In this document: in pieces, positions 23,262 through 35,902 of the stretch
Layout: each line of letters starts with the position of its first letter
How positions within the stretch are numbered: position 1 is the stretch's first letter
NCBI GenBank assembly: GCA_949130495.1
Contig: OX422209.1
Span: 699,103,257 to 699,167,256 of the forward strand
DNA from: Sambucus nigra
Taxonomy: Eukaryota > Streptophyta > Magnoliopsida > Dipsacales > Adoxaceae
DNA length: 64,000 bases
Reading direction: 5' to 3'
Notes under the pieces: generated by a model
Seen by the model: only the letters and a program-made list of their open reading frames with translations
Databases searched by the model: none
Told to the model about the DNA's origin: nothing
Program-made: the position numbers and the translations under genes

Positions 23262-23551
23262 AAATATGAGACAAAATCTCCTTTGAGTCATATAGGACTC
23301 GTAGGGCAACAAAAAATAAGGAAAACCTAATCCTATAAGAATTCTATCTACCCATTTCCTAGAAAACAAAAGTACATAACTCAACTATTTACAATTGAAT
23401 ATCCTAGTACAAATTACAACAGTTGAGAATAGCTGTACAGAATTCTTGCAAAGAAGCACTAAGATCAAGCTTTTTAGAATATATGAGACTCAAATTTTTC
23501 CCCTATTTTGTCTCAAATAGATAAAGGGAAAAAATGTATAAATCAAAGAGA

Positions 23552-25018
23552 TTAATCAGCACAAACCATACCTATTGATTTACGCAAAGAAATAAATATA
23601 TTGTAATCTAAAGGTTTGGTAAACATATAAGCGAGTTGCAAATCAGTAGGAAGATAATTGATTTCTAATTCCTTAGTTTCAACCAATTCGCGTATAAAGT
23701 GATGTCTTGTTTTTATGTGCTTTGTTCGCGAGTGTTGAACAGGATTTTTAGAGATATTAATCGCACTTTGATTATCACAATAGAGGTGCAATTGGTTTTC
23801 TTGAATACAATAATCACTTAGCATTTGTTTAAGCTAAAGTAATTGAGCACAATAGCTTCCAGTGGCTATGTATTCAGGTTCAGCAGTTGAGAGAGACGTG
23901 CAGTTTTGTTTCTTACTACTCCGTCCTACCAAATTATTACCAATATAATAACATGCTCCTGATGTGCTTTTACTATCATCAGTACACCCAGCCCAGTCAG
24001 CATCAGTGTATCCAATTATAGTGCTAGGTGTATCACTAGTGTACCAAAGTCCTAGGTTCAGAGTGCCTTTTATGTATTTAATAATTATTTTAACAGAAGA
24101 AAGATGGCTCTCTTTAGGGTTGTTTTGATAATGGGCACATACACAAACAACATACATTATATCAGGACGCGAGGCAGTAAGGTATAACAAGGTTCCTATC
24201 ATACTATGATATAAAGTGGGATCTATAGATTTTCCAAATTCATCTTTAGATAGTTTGACCGAAGTACTCATAGGAGTTTTAGCATCTTTAGCACTCTCAA
24301 GGCCGAATTTTTTGACAATCTCTAATGCGTATTTAGATTGCGAGACAAATAATCCTTCTGAATTTTGTTTGACTTGGAGACCTAAGAAAAATTGCAACTC
24401 CCCCATAAGAGACATTTGAAACTCTTTATGCATAATTTCAGAAAAAGATTTCACTTCTGAGGGAGAAGTTGATCCAAAGATAATATCGTCAACATAAACT
24501 TGAGCTATAATGATGTGTTTGTCAAAATGTTTGACCAATAGAGTTTGATCATTTCCTCCTCTCTTAAAACCTTTATCTAAGAGAAAATTGGAAAGACGCT
24601 CATACCAGGATCTAGGTGCTTGTTTTAGGCCATACAAAGCCTTTTTAAGACGAAATACATGATTTGGATATTGAGGGTCAATAAACCCTTTTGGTTGTTC
24701 TACATAGGTCTCCTCAGTCAATATTCCGTTAAGGAATGCGAATTTGACATCCATTTGGTAAAGTGTAAAGTGCAAGTGGTAAGCTATTGCAAAGAGAAGG
24801 CGAACAGATTCTAAACGAGTAACAGGAGCAAAAGTTTCGTTAAAATCTATTCCTTCAATTTGAGAATATCCTTAAGCAACTAATCTATCTTTGTTTCTAA
24901 TGATTATCCCATTTTCATCAGATTTGTTTTTAAATATCCAACGTGTGCCAATAACCTTTTTGTGTGTAGGCCTAGGTACAAGATACCAAACATTATGAAT
25001 GACAAATTGAAGAAGTTC
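23552..25018 (-). pseudogene. COP2 reverse transcriptase and RNase H
   Basis: C-terminal half of the copia polyprotein. From the N-terminal side: EELLQFVIHNVWYLVPRP-like start (about 25010), EGIDFNETFAPVTRLESVR, MDVKFAFLNG (about 24750), LKKALYGLKQAPRSWYERL, catalytic QVYVDDIIFGS (about 24500, intact), MSLMGELQFFLGLQVKQ, SMIGTLLYLTASRPD. RNase H: YTDADWAGCTDDSKSTSG (about 24000), LSTAEPEYIA, a stop at about 23832, then YCDNQSAINISKNPVQHSRT and KPLDYNIFISLRKSIG, ending at 23552. Stops near 25019, 24872 and 23832 break it; the catalytic residues look kept. Confidence 0.93.
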
Positions 25019-26650
25019 TTACTGCATAGAAGAAATCCAGTGAGAGTCATTCAATGCCTCATTTACATTCTTCGGCTCCACAAGGGAAACAAAACATGCA
25101 TAATGAGCATAATTTCTTAATTGAGATCTTGTACGCACAGTCTCACTAGGATTACCAACAACGTTATTTATGGGATGGTCTTTAGAAACCCAGTTAGGTA
25201 CTTCAGGTGTCTCAATTCGTAATGAATCATCTATTTCTGGAGAGTCATTTTCTAAAATATTTGTATGTTCTTCCACAATAGTTGATTCACCAGTCTTACT
25301 CTCTACAGTAGTGTCACTTATAATTACATTTATGAATTCCATCATGGTTTTAGTGCGAAGATTATAAACTCGGTAGGCTCTACTGTTAGGGGAGTAACCT
25401 AAAAAGATAGCTTTATCTCCCCGGCTCTCAAATTTGGACAGGTGTTCTCTATCTTTGCAGACATAACAGGTACTACCAAAGGTTCTAAGGTACTTAAGAT
25501 TGGGCCTTTTCTTATACCAAAGCTCGTAAGGAGTTTGTTTAGAATTATTTCTAAGATAGACCCTATTGATAATGTGACACGCAGTACGCATAGATTCTAC
25601 CCAAAAATATTTAGGTAAACTCTTAGCATGTAACATAACCCGTGCCATCTCCTGAAGTGTACGATTCTTTCTCTCAGCGATACCATTTTGTTGAGGAGTC
25701 TTAGGAGCACTAAATTCATGTTTGTAACCATTAAAGTCACAATACTCGATTATACCGTTGTCCTTAAATTCTCCACCTCTATCATTACGAATTCTATTTA
25801 CTTGAGTGTCCTTCTCATTTTCAATCCGAAGAATTATTTTTAAGAAGGTTTGAAAAGTATCAGACTTTTGTTTTAAAAAAGCTACCCAAGTAAATCTAGT
25901 AAAATCATCAACCATAATAAGAATGTAACTATGTCTACAGAGACTAACAGTTTAGGAGGGACCCATTAGGTCCATATGGATGAGTTCTAAGGGATTAGAG
26001 GTAAGGATATCTTTGACTTTCCTATGAGGTGCCTTAACAATTTTTCCTTCCTGACATGAACCACAGACAATATTAGAAATGGGTTTGATTTTTGGAACTC
26101 CCCTAACTATTTCTTGAGAGGTCAATCTACTAAGACTATGATAATTTATGTGACCCATCCTGTTATGCCATATATCATTGTCATCCATTCTGGCAACATT
26201 ACAGACTTCCGAACTATTCATGACAGTATAACAATTTTCAGGAGTCCTGAATCCTGTAATTACGCATTCACCCTTTTCATTTAAAATTTTGCAATTCTTC
26301 TTTGAAAAGGTGACTGTATGATTTGAGTCACAAAATTGAGAGATACTAAGTAGATTGGCCTTAAGACCTTTAACTAGAAGAACATTTTCAAGAACAGGAA
26401 GTCCTTCTTCTTGCAGTGTTCCTTTACCTATGATCTGAGATGATACTCCATCACCAAAAATAACTTTTCCTCCAGCAAAGCAGGTTTTATTTAAGAGTTT
26501 TGTATCATCACCAGTCATGTGTTTGGAACAGCCAGAATCTAAGTAGCAACGAGAAGATGTGTGTTCAGCTTTTAAGGCAATAATAACAATATTACACTTC
26601 ATCTGAGGTAATAGATCCTCTTTTCTAATCCAAATTGCTCTCGTTTTCAT
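25019..26650 (-). pseudogene. COP2 protease and integrase
   Basis: Protease: RCYLDSGCSKHMTGD (about 26545), with the aspartic DSG triad. Integrase zinc finger: WHNRMGHINYHSLSRL then IVCGSCQEGK (HHCC kept, about 26170-26040). Core: LELIHMDLMGPS (first Asp), a stop at about 25951, VDDFTRFTWVAFLK, RNDRGGEFKDNG (second Asp, about 25785), PQQNGIAERKNRTL (Glu, about 25680). C-terminal side: TPYELWYKKRPNLKYLRTFG and IFLGYSPNSRAYRVYN. Ends SHWISSMQ then a stop at 25019. All catalytic and metal-binding residues are visible; only a few stops disable it. Confidence 0.93.
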
Positions 26651-27733
26651 TTTGCGCTTATTTGCTCTTAATTGATAAAATTTGTGAGCATTGAATTTTT
26701 ACTGAAAAATATTTTGCCCATGATTTTGAATTTTATGAAAAACATGAGCATTTGACTTAGGAAAGTGTTTAGGGTTCCTTCTAGGAAATGTTCTTTTAGG
26801 TTTGGTCTTTCTCTTCCTATAGTTAGAGTTTTTATCTGGTTATCTATGCAGAACATAATTGTTACGACTTCTCCTAGTATAGTTAAAGTTATGGTAGATA
26901 GGAGGACTACAAGCAGGTTTAACTAGTCTTCTAGCATAGTAGCTATCAAAAGAATGGCCGTATATGTCGCAAAAGGAGCAATAAAGATTGCTCAAAGTTG
27001 GAGTCTCCTTAGGAAAATCTCTAAACAATGGCTTTAAGGAATTTTGAGGTTGAACCCTATTTCGAGATATAACAGTTTTGAATGTAGATTCACTCTTCCT
27101 AATGGAGGGGAAAACATATTTAGCCTTTAGTGAACTTTCATGTTTAGAGTAACTTGATTCCCCAATATCAAAATTTTGATGTTTTGAGTGAAACTCAATT
27201 TTCAGAGAATGAAAGTCTGGGCAGATTTCAATGGGTCTTTTACCTCCTGACACAAACTTGATAGGTTCAAAAGATTTTGTTTGTGTCTTTAAATTGGGGC
27301 AAAACCCTATTCCAGTTCGATCATCAGAATTGGTTTTTGATTCAGCAACAAATCCATCAAAACAATTTGAGTTATTTTCAAATTTTGTAAATTTTTTGAA
27401 AATAGTTGTTGTCTTTTCTTTTGTTTGTTCCAATTCTAACAATGTACCTTTGTATTTTTTCTCCAGAGTTTCATTTGTTTCAGTCAAGTTTTTCAATTTT
27501 TGATCAAACATTTTGATTTCACTTTCATGAGTAAGACATTGGGTAGTATACTCTTCATCATTTAGTTTAACCATCAGACTTAGGTCTTCTAGCTTCCTAG
27601 TGAGATCTTTCACAATCTTCTCTAGTTTAGTGCTTTTCTTGAGAGTTTTTGCGTAGAGTGTGTGAATATCAGGGAGGTCTTCATTATCCGAGTCACTAAG
27701 TGTAGTGTGTGAAGTGATCCCTAAGGCTTCATT
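26651..27733 (-). pseudogene. COP2 gag-pol linker with second zinc knuckle
   Basis: Continues the polyprotein between gag and protease. From 27640 a coiled-coil stretch (KLEDLSLMVKLNDEEY, ETNETLEKKYKGTLLELEQT), then a Ser/Lys-rich region and a zinc-knuckle-like CSFCDIYGHSFDSYYARR (about 26975) whose last Cys is Tyr. A frameshift near 26850 and a stop near 26651 follow. Coiled coil plus extra knuckle before the protease is usual for SIRE-like elements. Confidence 0.7.
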
Positions 27734-29072
27734 TCATGGACTCACACACCCATTGACATCGTCATTATCGCTTTCCCTTTGACTCACACACCCCGTGGTA
27801 GAAATAGTAATGTTCTCAGTAATTAAAGCATCTAAACCAGTAAAAGCATGATTCAGCATAACAGAAGTAGAATTACTAGGTTCATCTTCACTAACAAGCA
27901 CAGGCATATCATCATTATAGATAATCTTGGCAAAGACAGACATGCAAGGATCAAAAGCATCAGATGACTCAGGTTCCTCATTTTCAGAGTCGCTTGAATC
28001 ATCCCATATCTTGCAAATGTTGGCCCTAGTGTGCTTATTTTGAGTGTTCAAGTTAACTCTACAATCTTGTGCAATGTGTCCTAGTTTTCCACATCTAAAA
28101 CATTCATTCTTCTTAAGGTCTCTGTTAGGTCTAGTGTGAATTTCCTTATGATGTTTGTCTTGACCTTTCTCATGAGGTTTATGATTAGAGTGAGTTAGAT
28201 AATTGGACTTACATTGTTTGTTTGCCATGTTGTTTCTAAACTTGATAATTTTCTTAAACTGTTTTGACATCAAGGCAATCTGATTGTCCAAACTCTCTAT
28301 ATCGCATTCCTCATCAGAGTCATCATTAAGAATATTAAACTCAGGCTTAATCAACTTAGAAGAAAAACTCAGATTGGAATTAGTATGTTTCCTATTGGAC
28401 CGTGTCAATTATTTCTTGAATTCTAATTCCATTTCCACAGTTCTTAGTTTACTACTGAGTAATTCAGGAGTGATATTTATGTCACACATTTCCTCAATAG
28501 AGTATCTTTTGTTGTCAAATTTCTGTGGTAATGATCTCAGAATTTTAGATACAATTTCATGTCTGTCATATGTTATGCCATTGGCATGCAGTTTGGTCAC
28601 AATATCAGTCAAGTTCATATAGAAGTCATCAAATGACTCAGATTCAGACATAATTAAAGAGTTATACTGTTGAATGAGCATTTGTGTTTTAGCAGCCTTA
28701 ACTCTAGTGTCACCTTCATGAGCAGTAACCAAAGTGTCCCAAGCTTCCTTAGAAGTGGTACATGATGAGATTTTTTTGAACTCATGTTCATTTATGGACA
28801 TAAATATAGCATTCTTTCCTTTGTTATTGTTGCGAGAAACTTGCTTCTCTTCTTGTGGTAAACTCACTTAATACTTTATTAACCCTATCATTACTTCCTT
28901 CAGTGGCTGGTTTAGTAGGAAAAATGTATCCATTTTCAACAATGTCCCAGACATCATCTCCCAAAGTTCCTTGAATGAAAGCAATCATCTTTACTTTCCT
29001 GTAAGCAAAATTGGTTCCATCAAAGATAGGAGGTCTGGTCAAGTTACCAAATCTTTCATTTTTCTCGTCCAT
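27734..29072 (-). pseudogene. COP2 gag
   Basis: Capsid precursor. ATG at 29072, 59 bases from the primer site: MDEKNERFGNLTRPPIFDG then YRKVKMIAFIQGTLGDDVWD. A frameshift near 28850 leads into the UBN2/gag core (KAAKTQMLIQQYNSLIMSE, ESFDDFYMNLTDIVTKLHA, ILRSLPQKFDNKRYSIEE). A stop at 28409 precedes the nucleocapsid knuckle ECFRCGKLGHIAQDC (about 28090), which is intact. Ends near 27734 with another stop. Copia-type gag by motif order. Confidence 0.9.
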
Positions 29073-29130
29073 GTTTGATTTTCAAAAAATAATTTCAGAA
29101 ACACGGGATCTCTTAAAAGAAGTTTACAAA

Positions 29131-29142
29131 GCTCTGATACCA
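29131..29142 (-). promoter_or_regulatory. Primer-binding site of COP2 (tRNA-iMet)
   Basis: Minus strand TGGTATCAGAGC, the standard plant copia site complementary to initiator tRNA-Met, two bases inside the 5' LTR. Confidence 0.92.
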
Positions 29143-29144
29143 AT

Positions 29145-31132
29145 TGAAAATCTGTTACTAAAGCCGTTTAATATAAAATTAAACTATTTAAGTAACTCCG
29201 AACAGTTTTTTAAAGAAACTCTTTTCTTAAAATAAATCTTTAATTAATCACAAGTCGTGTTTAACAAAAATATGTACGAGATCTTTTCAAGATTTGTTAA
29301 CAGGTTTAATAAATCAGTTTAAAAACTTTAAACTCAGCACAACCAAGAATTAGATGAGGAGATGTAGAAAGATTAAGAACAAGGATTTTGTACGTGGTAA
29401 AACCTCACCTAACTGAGGAAACATCCACGACTCCCTCTACGGAGTAAACCAAAAATTCCACTAAAACAAATTATAATAGTTATAAACTATATAACACACA
29501 TGCACACAACTCAGACCTATACAAGTTTAGGAATGTACCCATTAGTGTCCTTATAACTTCTCTGCAGTTCTGATTGTTGATGTTGTTCTCCCAGTTTATT
29601 AACTTCCAATTTGTTCAAGTTCTTTACGTCGACTCTTGTTCTTGAGATCTTATTACCAACACTTTTAGTGTGGTAGGGTGATAGTGTTTGTTGAGGTGCT
29701 TTCTAACACATGCATGCACACACACACACCATTATTTCATACAAACAGTCCTAACAAATTACATATAAGATCTATATGCTGTGATTTTCTATTTCTCTCT
29801 TCTCACAAAACTTAACCTTGTTTGACCTTTATAATAATCCCAAAATCCACGGCTATCTTGCCCAGAAGACGTATCAAGATCCTAATCAATTTAAGGTTTT
29901 GAAAATATTTTTGAGATTGAAAATCACCAAGTGCGATTCCAAACTAGGTCAAAGGTCTTGTTTCAAAAGAACTAGAAACAGAAAATGATTTTGTTGATTT
30001 CGAAGTTAAAACCATTACAGAACCAAATCAACAAATATTTTCTCAAGATGAGAAACTAAAATATAAATCTATGTGTAATATAACATGAAAAGTCTTATAT
30101 CTAAGGTTTCTATAAAGAAGAAACATGGATCTAAAAATATGTTTAAGTTGATAACAAGATCTGGGAACAAAGAGGTTACAGCAACAAAACTAACAAACCA
30201 TTCACTCAAAATCTCTCAAACACTCAAGGTTGTGTTTGGTATATACTGGTTTTGAAAGAGGTTAAGGTTTGAAGATAGTTTTGAATGAATTAGGGTTAGG
30301 GTTTCCTAACTCTGGTTTTTATCTTTTTTCTCTTCTCTCTTCTCTCTCTTCTCTCTCTCTGGAAGGGACGAAATGGCAAAAGTCTTGGATGGCTGAGAGA
30401 AGGGCTCCTTATATAGGGGGCTGAGAAGATTCGAGAGTATGGTTCAAAATCAATGGCTCAGATTGATTCAAGGTTAATTGACTTTGATCCAAGGGTTAAA
30501 GATACGCGGAGATTATAACACTCCTGATTGGCTCAAAAGTGGTTCACATGGATTATGAAAGAGTGCATGCAGATCGTTGATAAACAGGATCCAAGGGTTG
30601 TTAACATACGTTGTTTTACTCTCTTAGAGAAAACACAAATTCAACCAATAAGGATGCAACAGATGTTGGACAAATGGAGGCCAACAAACGCGCGTCCAAA
30701 ATAATTAAAAACGAACCCTGAAGTCTCTGCCGCTTTCGGATTCTACCCAAGGGAACTTTCAGTCAATATAACCAACATTCCATAATTACAGATAGACCCC
30801 AAAACTTTTAAAAACAAAGTTTATTTAATAAAATCCTTATTTTAAAAGCTTATAAAATTCCCAAAAAGATATTAAAACTCAATTTGAGGGAATTAAACAC
30901 ACTCAACATATACACACTCACTTATATGCAATATGAGATGTATGAATGCAATTCTAATGTGTGTGAGTGTTGGTAAAATAATCTTGATCAATCAATCAAG
31001 AGGAATAAAATAACCAACCAAGCTCTGAGGTTCTTTGGTTTCTAGGATTGACATAATTTTGTCACAATTTCCAAATTAGATGAACACTTATACAATAAAG
31101 ACTCAAGTGAGTCAAGAGTATAAGGTGCTTCA
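29145..31132 (-). mobile_element. 5' LTR of COP2
   Basis: 1988 bp, same ends as the 3' LTR. Differs mainly by scattered single bases, about 23 extra bases at about 30597-30619 (GTTGTTAACATACG...), and different lengths of the CT-rich tract (about 30327-30360). Confidence 0.93.
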
Positions 31133-31137
31133 ACAAT
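31133..31137. repeat. Target site duplication of COP2, right
   Basis: ACAAT, identical to 21285-21289. Confidence 0.9.
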
Positions 31138-32107
31138 AGGGATTGCAAATAAATGCTTGACTATCAATAGGTAGGCTTCTAAACAAGGTGATGAGTTCTT
31201 TGAAGCTCTTATTCTTATGTTTAGAACGATAATAAGCTTCAAAATGGCTAAAGTTAGAGTCATATTTGACATGGCCAATTTTTAAAAAATATGCATGAAG
31301 CCACATTTTAAGAACCCGTAGTGCCCCGCACTGTGATTGGAATTGAAAGGGTCATCTGCAAGCTCAATTTTTTTTTAAAGAGAGCCCAAAGATAGGGAGA
31401 AAGAGAAAACTCCTTACCTTTCATGATATTGGAAGCTTAGAAAGAGTATTCAAGCATTACCCTTTGGGACTTAACACAAAAAAATGCCTTGACAACCAAA
31501 ATAGAAGAAGGCAAAATACTCCCTGTCAGTAACACTCATAGTATTTTTTCCATAAGTGCACGAATAAATGTTGAATAATAAAGGTGAGCATTTTCTCATT
31601 TCAATGTCCACGAAACATAAACTAATGACATGAATGGGTGAACTTCCTCTCCCAGAGAATTGAACCTAGTGAGTTCAGAAATATCCAAAAGAGTGAGACC
31701 TGCCATCCCAAAATTGAATTCGAAGCAATAAAAACCTGAATTACAAAAGAAAATGGCACATGGGATTACAAATATGTTGATCTAAATGTCTAATAAACTG
31801 ATATTCATAGCATAAAAATGTTGGATTTCTTCATATCAGATGCCTTAAGAATAACCAACCTATGCACACATTTGGACAAATCATCATCTAAAATTTTGGG
31901 GCAAACCCTAAACTTGAACATAGGGGGTGTTCGGAGTTCAGCAAGTTTATGGACAAGGAGAGGATGATCCCCAAATCTAGGATATTAGGGAGACACATGC
32001 AATGGATAGTAGTGATTACCAACAACAATAAAGGTATTGGTCGTAAGTCGATTGACGATTTCATCAAATGGAAGGTATTCATTAACCTCTGAAGAGTTCG
32101 AAGCCAT
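31138..32107 (-). pseudogene. T4 antisense ORF1, N-terminal part
   Basis: Continuation of the T4 antisense ORF interrupted by COP2. ATG at 32107 (MASNSSEVNEYLPFDEIVNR, then NTFIVVGNHYYPLHVSP). Next to the insertion it reads KIGHVKYDSNFSHFEAYYR then KNKSFKELITLFRSLPID. Several frame breaks lie between. Position and strand match the first exon of aORF1 in T2, T5 and T6, but the sequence is a different subgroup. Function unknown. Confidence 0.4.
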
Positions 32108-33393
32108 TGATGGTGAAAGCTTGAAGAAAGAGTAAATATGTTTAGAGAGAAAATAAAAATGGTATAAAAGGGGAGTATGAACTACAATGAGCATAAGAAT
32201 CGTTTGAAATGAAAAAAGTCCAAAACAAAAGTTGACATACATCTATGAACACGTTCCAGAGAAAGTTATCGGGAAGTGGAACTTTTTGTGGCATTATGAA
32301 CCCAAATGCCCTCATGATTAGATTTGTAGTCTATTAATAAATCGAAAAATGAAAAATCAAGTGGTGAGAGTTCCAAGACACTGATGTGCATTGGTTGAAA
32401 GGAAATTATAAAAAGTTATCCGTATTTGAATTAATTAATCTTAAATGACAACTAAAAGTCGCCATTTAGACGCTCAAACACATGTTGTGACATTTAGTGG
32501 GGCCTCTTCCAATAAATACACATGCACACAAAAAGTTTCTAGAATTTAAATATTTAAAGAAAAGAAGTGAAAAATTATTTTGATTACATTTTATACCAAA
32601 TTTGGTTATGTTGCAATTATTTACCAATTGGTTGAATTAAAATTAGATAACACGGTAATAAAATTGGTTAACATCATAATTAAATACCAAAACAAAATAA
32701 GAAAATAACAATTTAACAATATAATTGGTTTGTCCCTCAACCATCAATTATCATTCAAAGAAAAAAATTATTTCTATGAATAACTTATAAAGGGGGCAAT
32801 AACAGAATTAAAAGGAAATGAAACACTATCCCTTTGAAATGGTGAAGTAGTGAGGAAATGAATAAGTTACAAAATGTGGAAAGTATTCCATAATTATTTG
32901 AAGTACTTTTCTTTAAGAACCAAACACGATGAGAAAACAGGTTCGTACGGATAGTCCATATACTAGGTTCCTCACTCACATATTCAAATTTCAATTAACT
33001 TTATCTAGATCAATAATTAGGTGTACATGAGATAGTGTCCAATCTAATTTCTAATCAACCACACAATTAAAACACGCATACAAAAAAATAAGGAAAAATC
33101 CCTAAAAGGAGAAAATCTTTTATCCAGCACTATAGAGAATTTGATAGACACAATCGACTTACAAACTACATAGTATGACTAAGTATAACTCATAGAGTCT
33201 TCAATTCTTTTACAAAATGCAGCCCTATCCAGTACTAATAACAGGAAGTGGTCTTCCCTTATTATCCACCGATCAACCTTTTTCTTCTTTAGCAGTAGAA
33301 TATCGGTTCCACAAGTCAACGGTAGAGGTGGACTCTGCAAGGGTTTATTTTAAGGTGTATGAAAACTAAGGTTTCATAAACTCACAAATCACA
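32108..33393. other. T4 3' region and LTR-like remnant, non-coding
   Basis: AT-rich, no coding similarity. At about 33060-33130 the minus strand reads TTCTCCTTTTAGGGATTTTT then CCTTA, very similar to about 18865-18895 on the plus strand, so both may be R/U5 parts of related LTRs. Limits cannot be set; it stops where long LTR D1 starts. Confidence 0.35.
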
Positions 33394-33541
33394 TGTAATA
33401 CCCCGTATTTTTAACGAATTTTAAAATGGGACTAATTAGAATTAATTGTGATATAATTGAAAATTAATCCGGATTTAAATATGACTCGAGAATAAAGTAA
33501 TATGTGATTTATGTTGAATATTATTTATTTATTAAAGTAAT
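33394..33541 (+). mobile_element. Long LTR D1, left part
   Basis: Begins TGTAATACCCCGTATTTT and matches the first part of D2 (52503), including GAAAATTAATCCGG. It breaks at 33541 where T5 is inserted and resumes at 45172. LTRs of this type (2-4 kb, TGTAATACCC... to ...GGGGTGTCACA) are usual for Del/Tekay chromoviruses; the lineage is inferred because no internal domains are present. Confidence 0.75.
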
Positions 33542-34001
33542 TGTTGATACGAAAATTAGGCAACTGACGTGGACCAATTATATAAAGACATGTAACATCT
33601 TACGTGGAAAATACATATGCTCACCGAGCTACATGGCGTGATGAGCTACTCAGCGTGCAGAGCATCTGGACAGGAAGATCAAGCGACGACTGCACATTCA
33701 ATGAACATTGGATTTAATGAATATTCTTATTGTACAGATTTATATGTCTATTAAACAACGACATCTCGTCTATTCATACTGATATCTCCAAGGCTATAAA
33801 TACATTATAACACCCCCCATAACGGGGTAATTAATCTCTTGTAATCATCGGCGAGATTAAGGAAAACATCGACAAATATAAACAGTGGATGTAGGCCATT
33901 TTCATAAGGCTGAACCACTTTAAAAATCTCATGTATTATTTCTTTATTCCTTTTTATCCGTGATTAATTAATTAGATAGAATCTAGTTATTTACATCAAC
34001 A
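33542..34001 (+). mobile_element. 5' LTR of T5
   Basis: 460 bp, TGTTGATACG...ACATCAACA. TATA box CTATAAATAC at 33794-33803. Short repeats based on GAGCTACATGGCG at about 33619-33666; about two units fewer than the 3' LTR. Confidence 0.92.
33794..33803 (+). promoter_or_regulatory. TATA box in T5 5' LTR
   Basis: CTATAAATAC followed by ATTATAACACCCC. The 3' LTR has CTATAAGTAC at 44964-44973. Confidence 0.7.
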
Positions 34002-34004
34002 GAT

Positions 34005-34022
34005 TGGCGTCGTCTGTGGGAA
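34005..34022 (+). promoter_or_regulatory. Primer-binding site of T5
   Basis: TGGCGTCGTCTGTGGGAA, three bases past the LTR; same position and near-identical sequence as T1 and T3. Confidence 0.8.
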
Positions 34023-34063
34023 TTAACTATACTTAGCGTTTTTCACCAAAAACCTTATTGCAA

Positions 34064-35902
34064 ATGGCTGAGATCCCAGAATCCCGCACTCGGAACAATA
34101 CCGGGGGCCCTCCAAATCCCTCTGTTCCCCCAACTATCGATTAACTTACAGGAATAGTAGCCAATTTAGCCCAAGGGCAAATGGCTATGCATGAAAATAT
34201 GCGACAACTCAATCAGACTGTTTGTAACGGGCCACCTGTCCAGTCAGGTCAACAAAGCGTTCAGAGAAATACCCATCTGCCATCCTCAAGAACCAGATGA
34301 ACACTATTCCCGAATGTTTCTCAGCCCAGGTGTAGTGACTCTCATCATACTAAGAGGTTCAATGACCCCTCATATCAACCTGGACGAACTTCATCTATAA
34401 GAGCTACGAATTCTAGACAAAATGTTACTTTAACTCCTGAGCGAACAAGCGCTTTGGAAAGGTTGAGCAGAGTCTCACCCTTTGACCGTTTGGGCCCTAG
34501 GAGGAATCATCCCCCTAGGATTACGTTGAGGAATTCTCAACGACCAATATATCTAAGAGAAGGTTCCGCCTAATCACACCCAATAACCCGTAATGAAAGA
34601 TCTCAAGAGGAGAATTCAACGCTCTCTGTAGCTCGGGTAAATAGGCATAAGGCTGGGAATGATGCATAGAAGGGATCCATTCAGATATTGGAAGACCGCT
34701 TAGAGGAAATGGCTAAGGCTAAGAATCCTCTCCAAAGAACCTTTGTCCAAGGATCGCCTTTCGTACGGACAATAGTGGATTTTCCCACACCATTAAAATT
34801 TAAAGCTCCTGTAGTGACGCCTAAGTATGATGGAAAAACTGATCCCGTACTCCACATAGAGAAGTACCAAGCCGCTGCCGATATCTATGCAGTTCCAGAC
34901 GAGATGAGATGCAGGGCATTCTCAGGAACTATCACTGGGTCAACCCAAATATGGTACAACAGCCTTCCTCAGGGCAAGATTGCTACTTTCCATCAGCTAG
35001 CAAAACTCTTCGTAGGGAATTTCTTCTTTGGTGCGAAGTCGGTTAAGAGAGTAGCACACCTACTGAGCGTGAGGCAGAAAATAGGAGAAACTAACAGGGA
35101 TTACATCACTCGTTTTAATAACAAGAAACTGGAGGTGATTGACTATGAGGAGAAAATAGCAATAACACCTTTGATGAGTGGTCTATTACTCGAAAAGTTA
35201 TATTATACGTTGGTAAAAAATCCCCCCAAATCCATGTCCGAACTGATGGCAAAAGCACCTAAGATCATGAACGTCGAAGAAGCCATGGCTGCGAAGAAGA
35301 ATGCTGACACTAAAGCAGAGACCAAGGCTGAAAGTACAGCGGAGAAGAATGATCAAAAGCGCAATGGGAATGGCAAGCGACCAAAAGGCAAGGAGGCGTT
35401 CAAGCAGTTGAAGAAGTATGGAAATTATACTCCTTTAAATGTGGACATAAACCATATTCTGGAGGAGATCAAGAACAGCGAGGAGCTGACTTGGCCGGAG
35501 AAAATGAGGACAGACCCCGATAAGAGGGATAAGTCCAAATATTGTGAGTTCTATAGAGATCACGACCACACGACCAAACGCTTCATAGCTCTCAATAATG
35601 AGATTGAAGCACTCATTAGGCAAGGAAAATTGAGTAAGTTTGTTGATCGCCATAATGGTGAGAAGACTAGCAAAAGAGGAAGACAAAGGTTCAAATCTCC
35701 TCGTCGACCAAGATATGACAAAAAGAGGGACCACGAAGATAATCCAGAGTATGACCCCGAACTCCCTGAAAAACAAAGGCACACGGAACATGAGGTATTC
35801 TCCATCCATTTCGGATCATTTGAATGTAATGTGATTACAGGTGGCGATGAAGGAGGAGGAGATTATACTGCTGAACGAAAAGCTTACCTCAATGAGGCTT
35901 AA
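34064..35902 (+). pseudogene. T5 gag region
   Basis: Starts MAEIPESRTRNN at 34064. The first 200 codons are Ser/Arg/Pro-rich and hit by stops at about 34142, 34297, 34571 and 34667 (TAG where T3 has TGG). From 34688 to 35902 one frame stays open: FVQGSPFVRTIVDFPTPLKF, the gag core (AFSGTITGSTQIWYNSLP, LSVRQKIGETNRDYITRFNN), a Lys/Glu-rich stretch, then the knuckle KYCEFYRDHDHTTKRF, where T3 has an intact CX2H...C pattern and here the His and last Cys are Tyr and Arg. It ends at TAA 35900-35902, replacing CAA of T3, so the gag/pol break is a mutation. Confidence 0.9.

Larger units (their letters stand above)
21290..31132 (-). mobile_element. COP2: complete Ty1/copia retrotransposon (SIRE-like)
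   Basis: 9843-bp element on the minus strand with two LTRs of about 2 kb, a tRNA-iMet primer site, gag, protease, integrase, RT, RNase H and a polypurine tract in copia order. It is flanked by a perfect 5-bp target duplication ACAAT (21285-21289 and 31133-31137). Both LTRs have TG...CA ends and look very similar apart from an insertion of about 23 bp in the 5' copy, so this is one of the younger insertions here. It splits an antisense ORF of T4. Frameshifts and stops in gag-pol make it non-autonomous. Confidence 0.95.

Noticed and set aside
27231..27503. Plus-strand frames inside COP2 as separate genes
   Set aside because: They are shadows of the minus-strand gag-pol of COP2.
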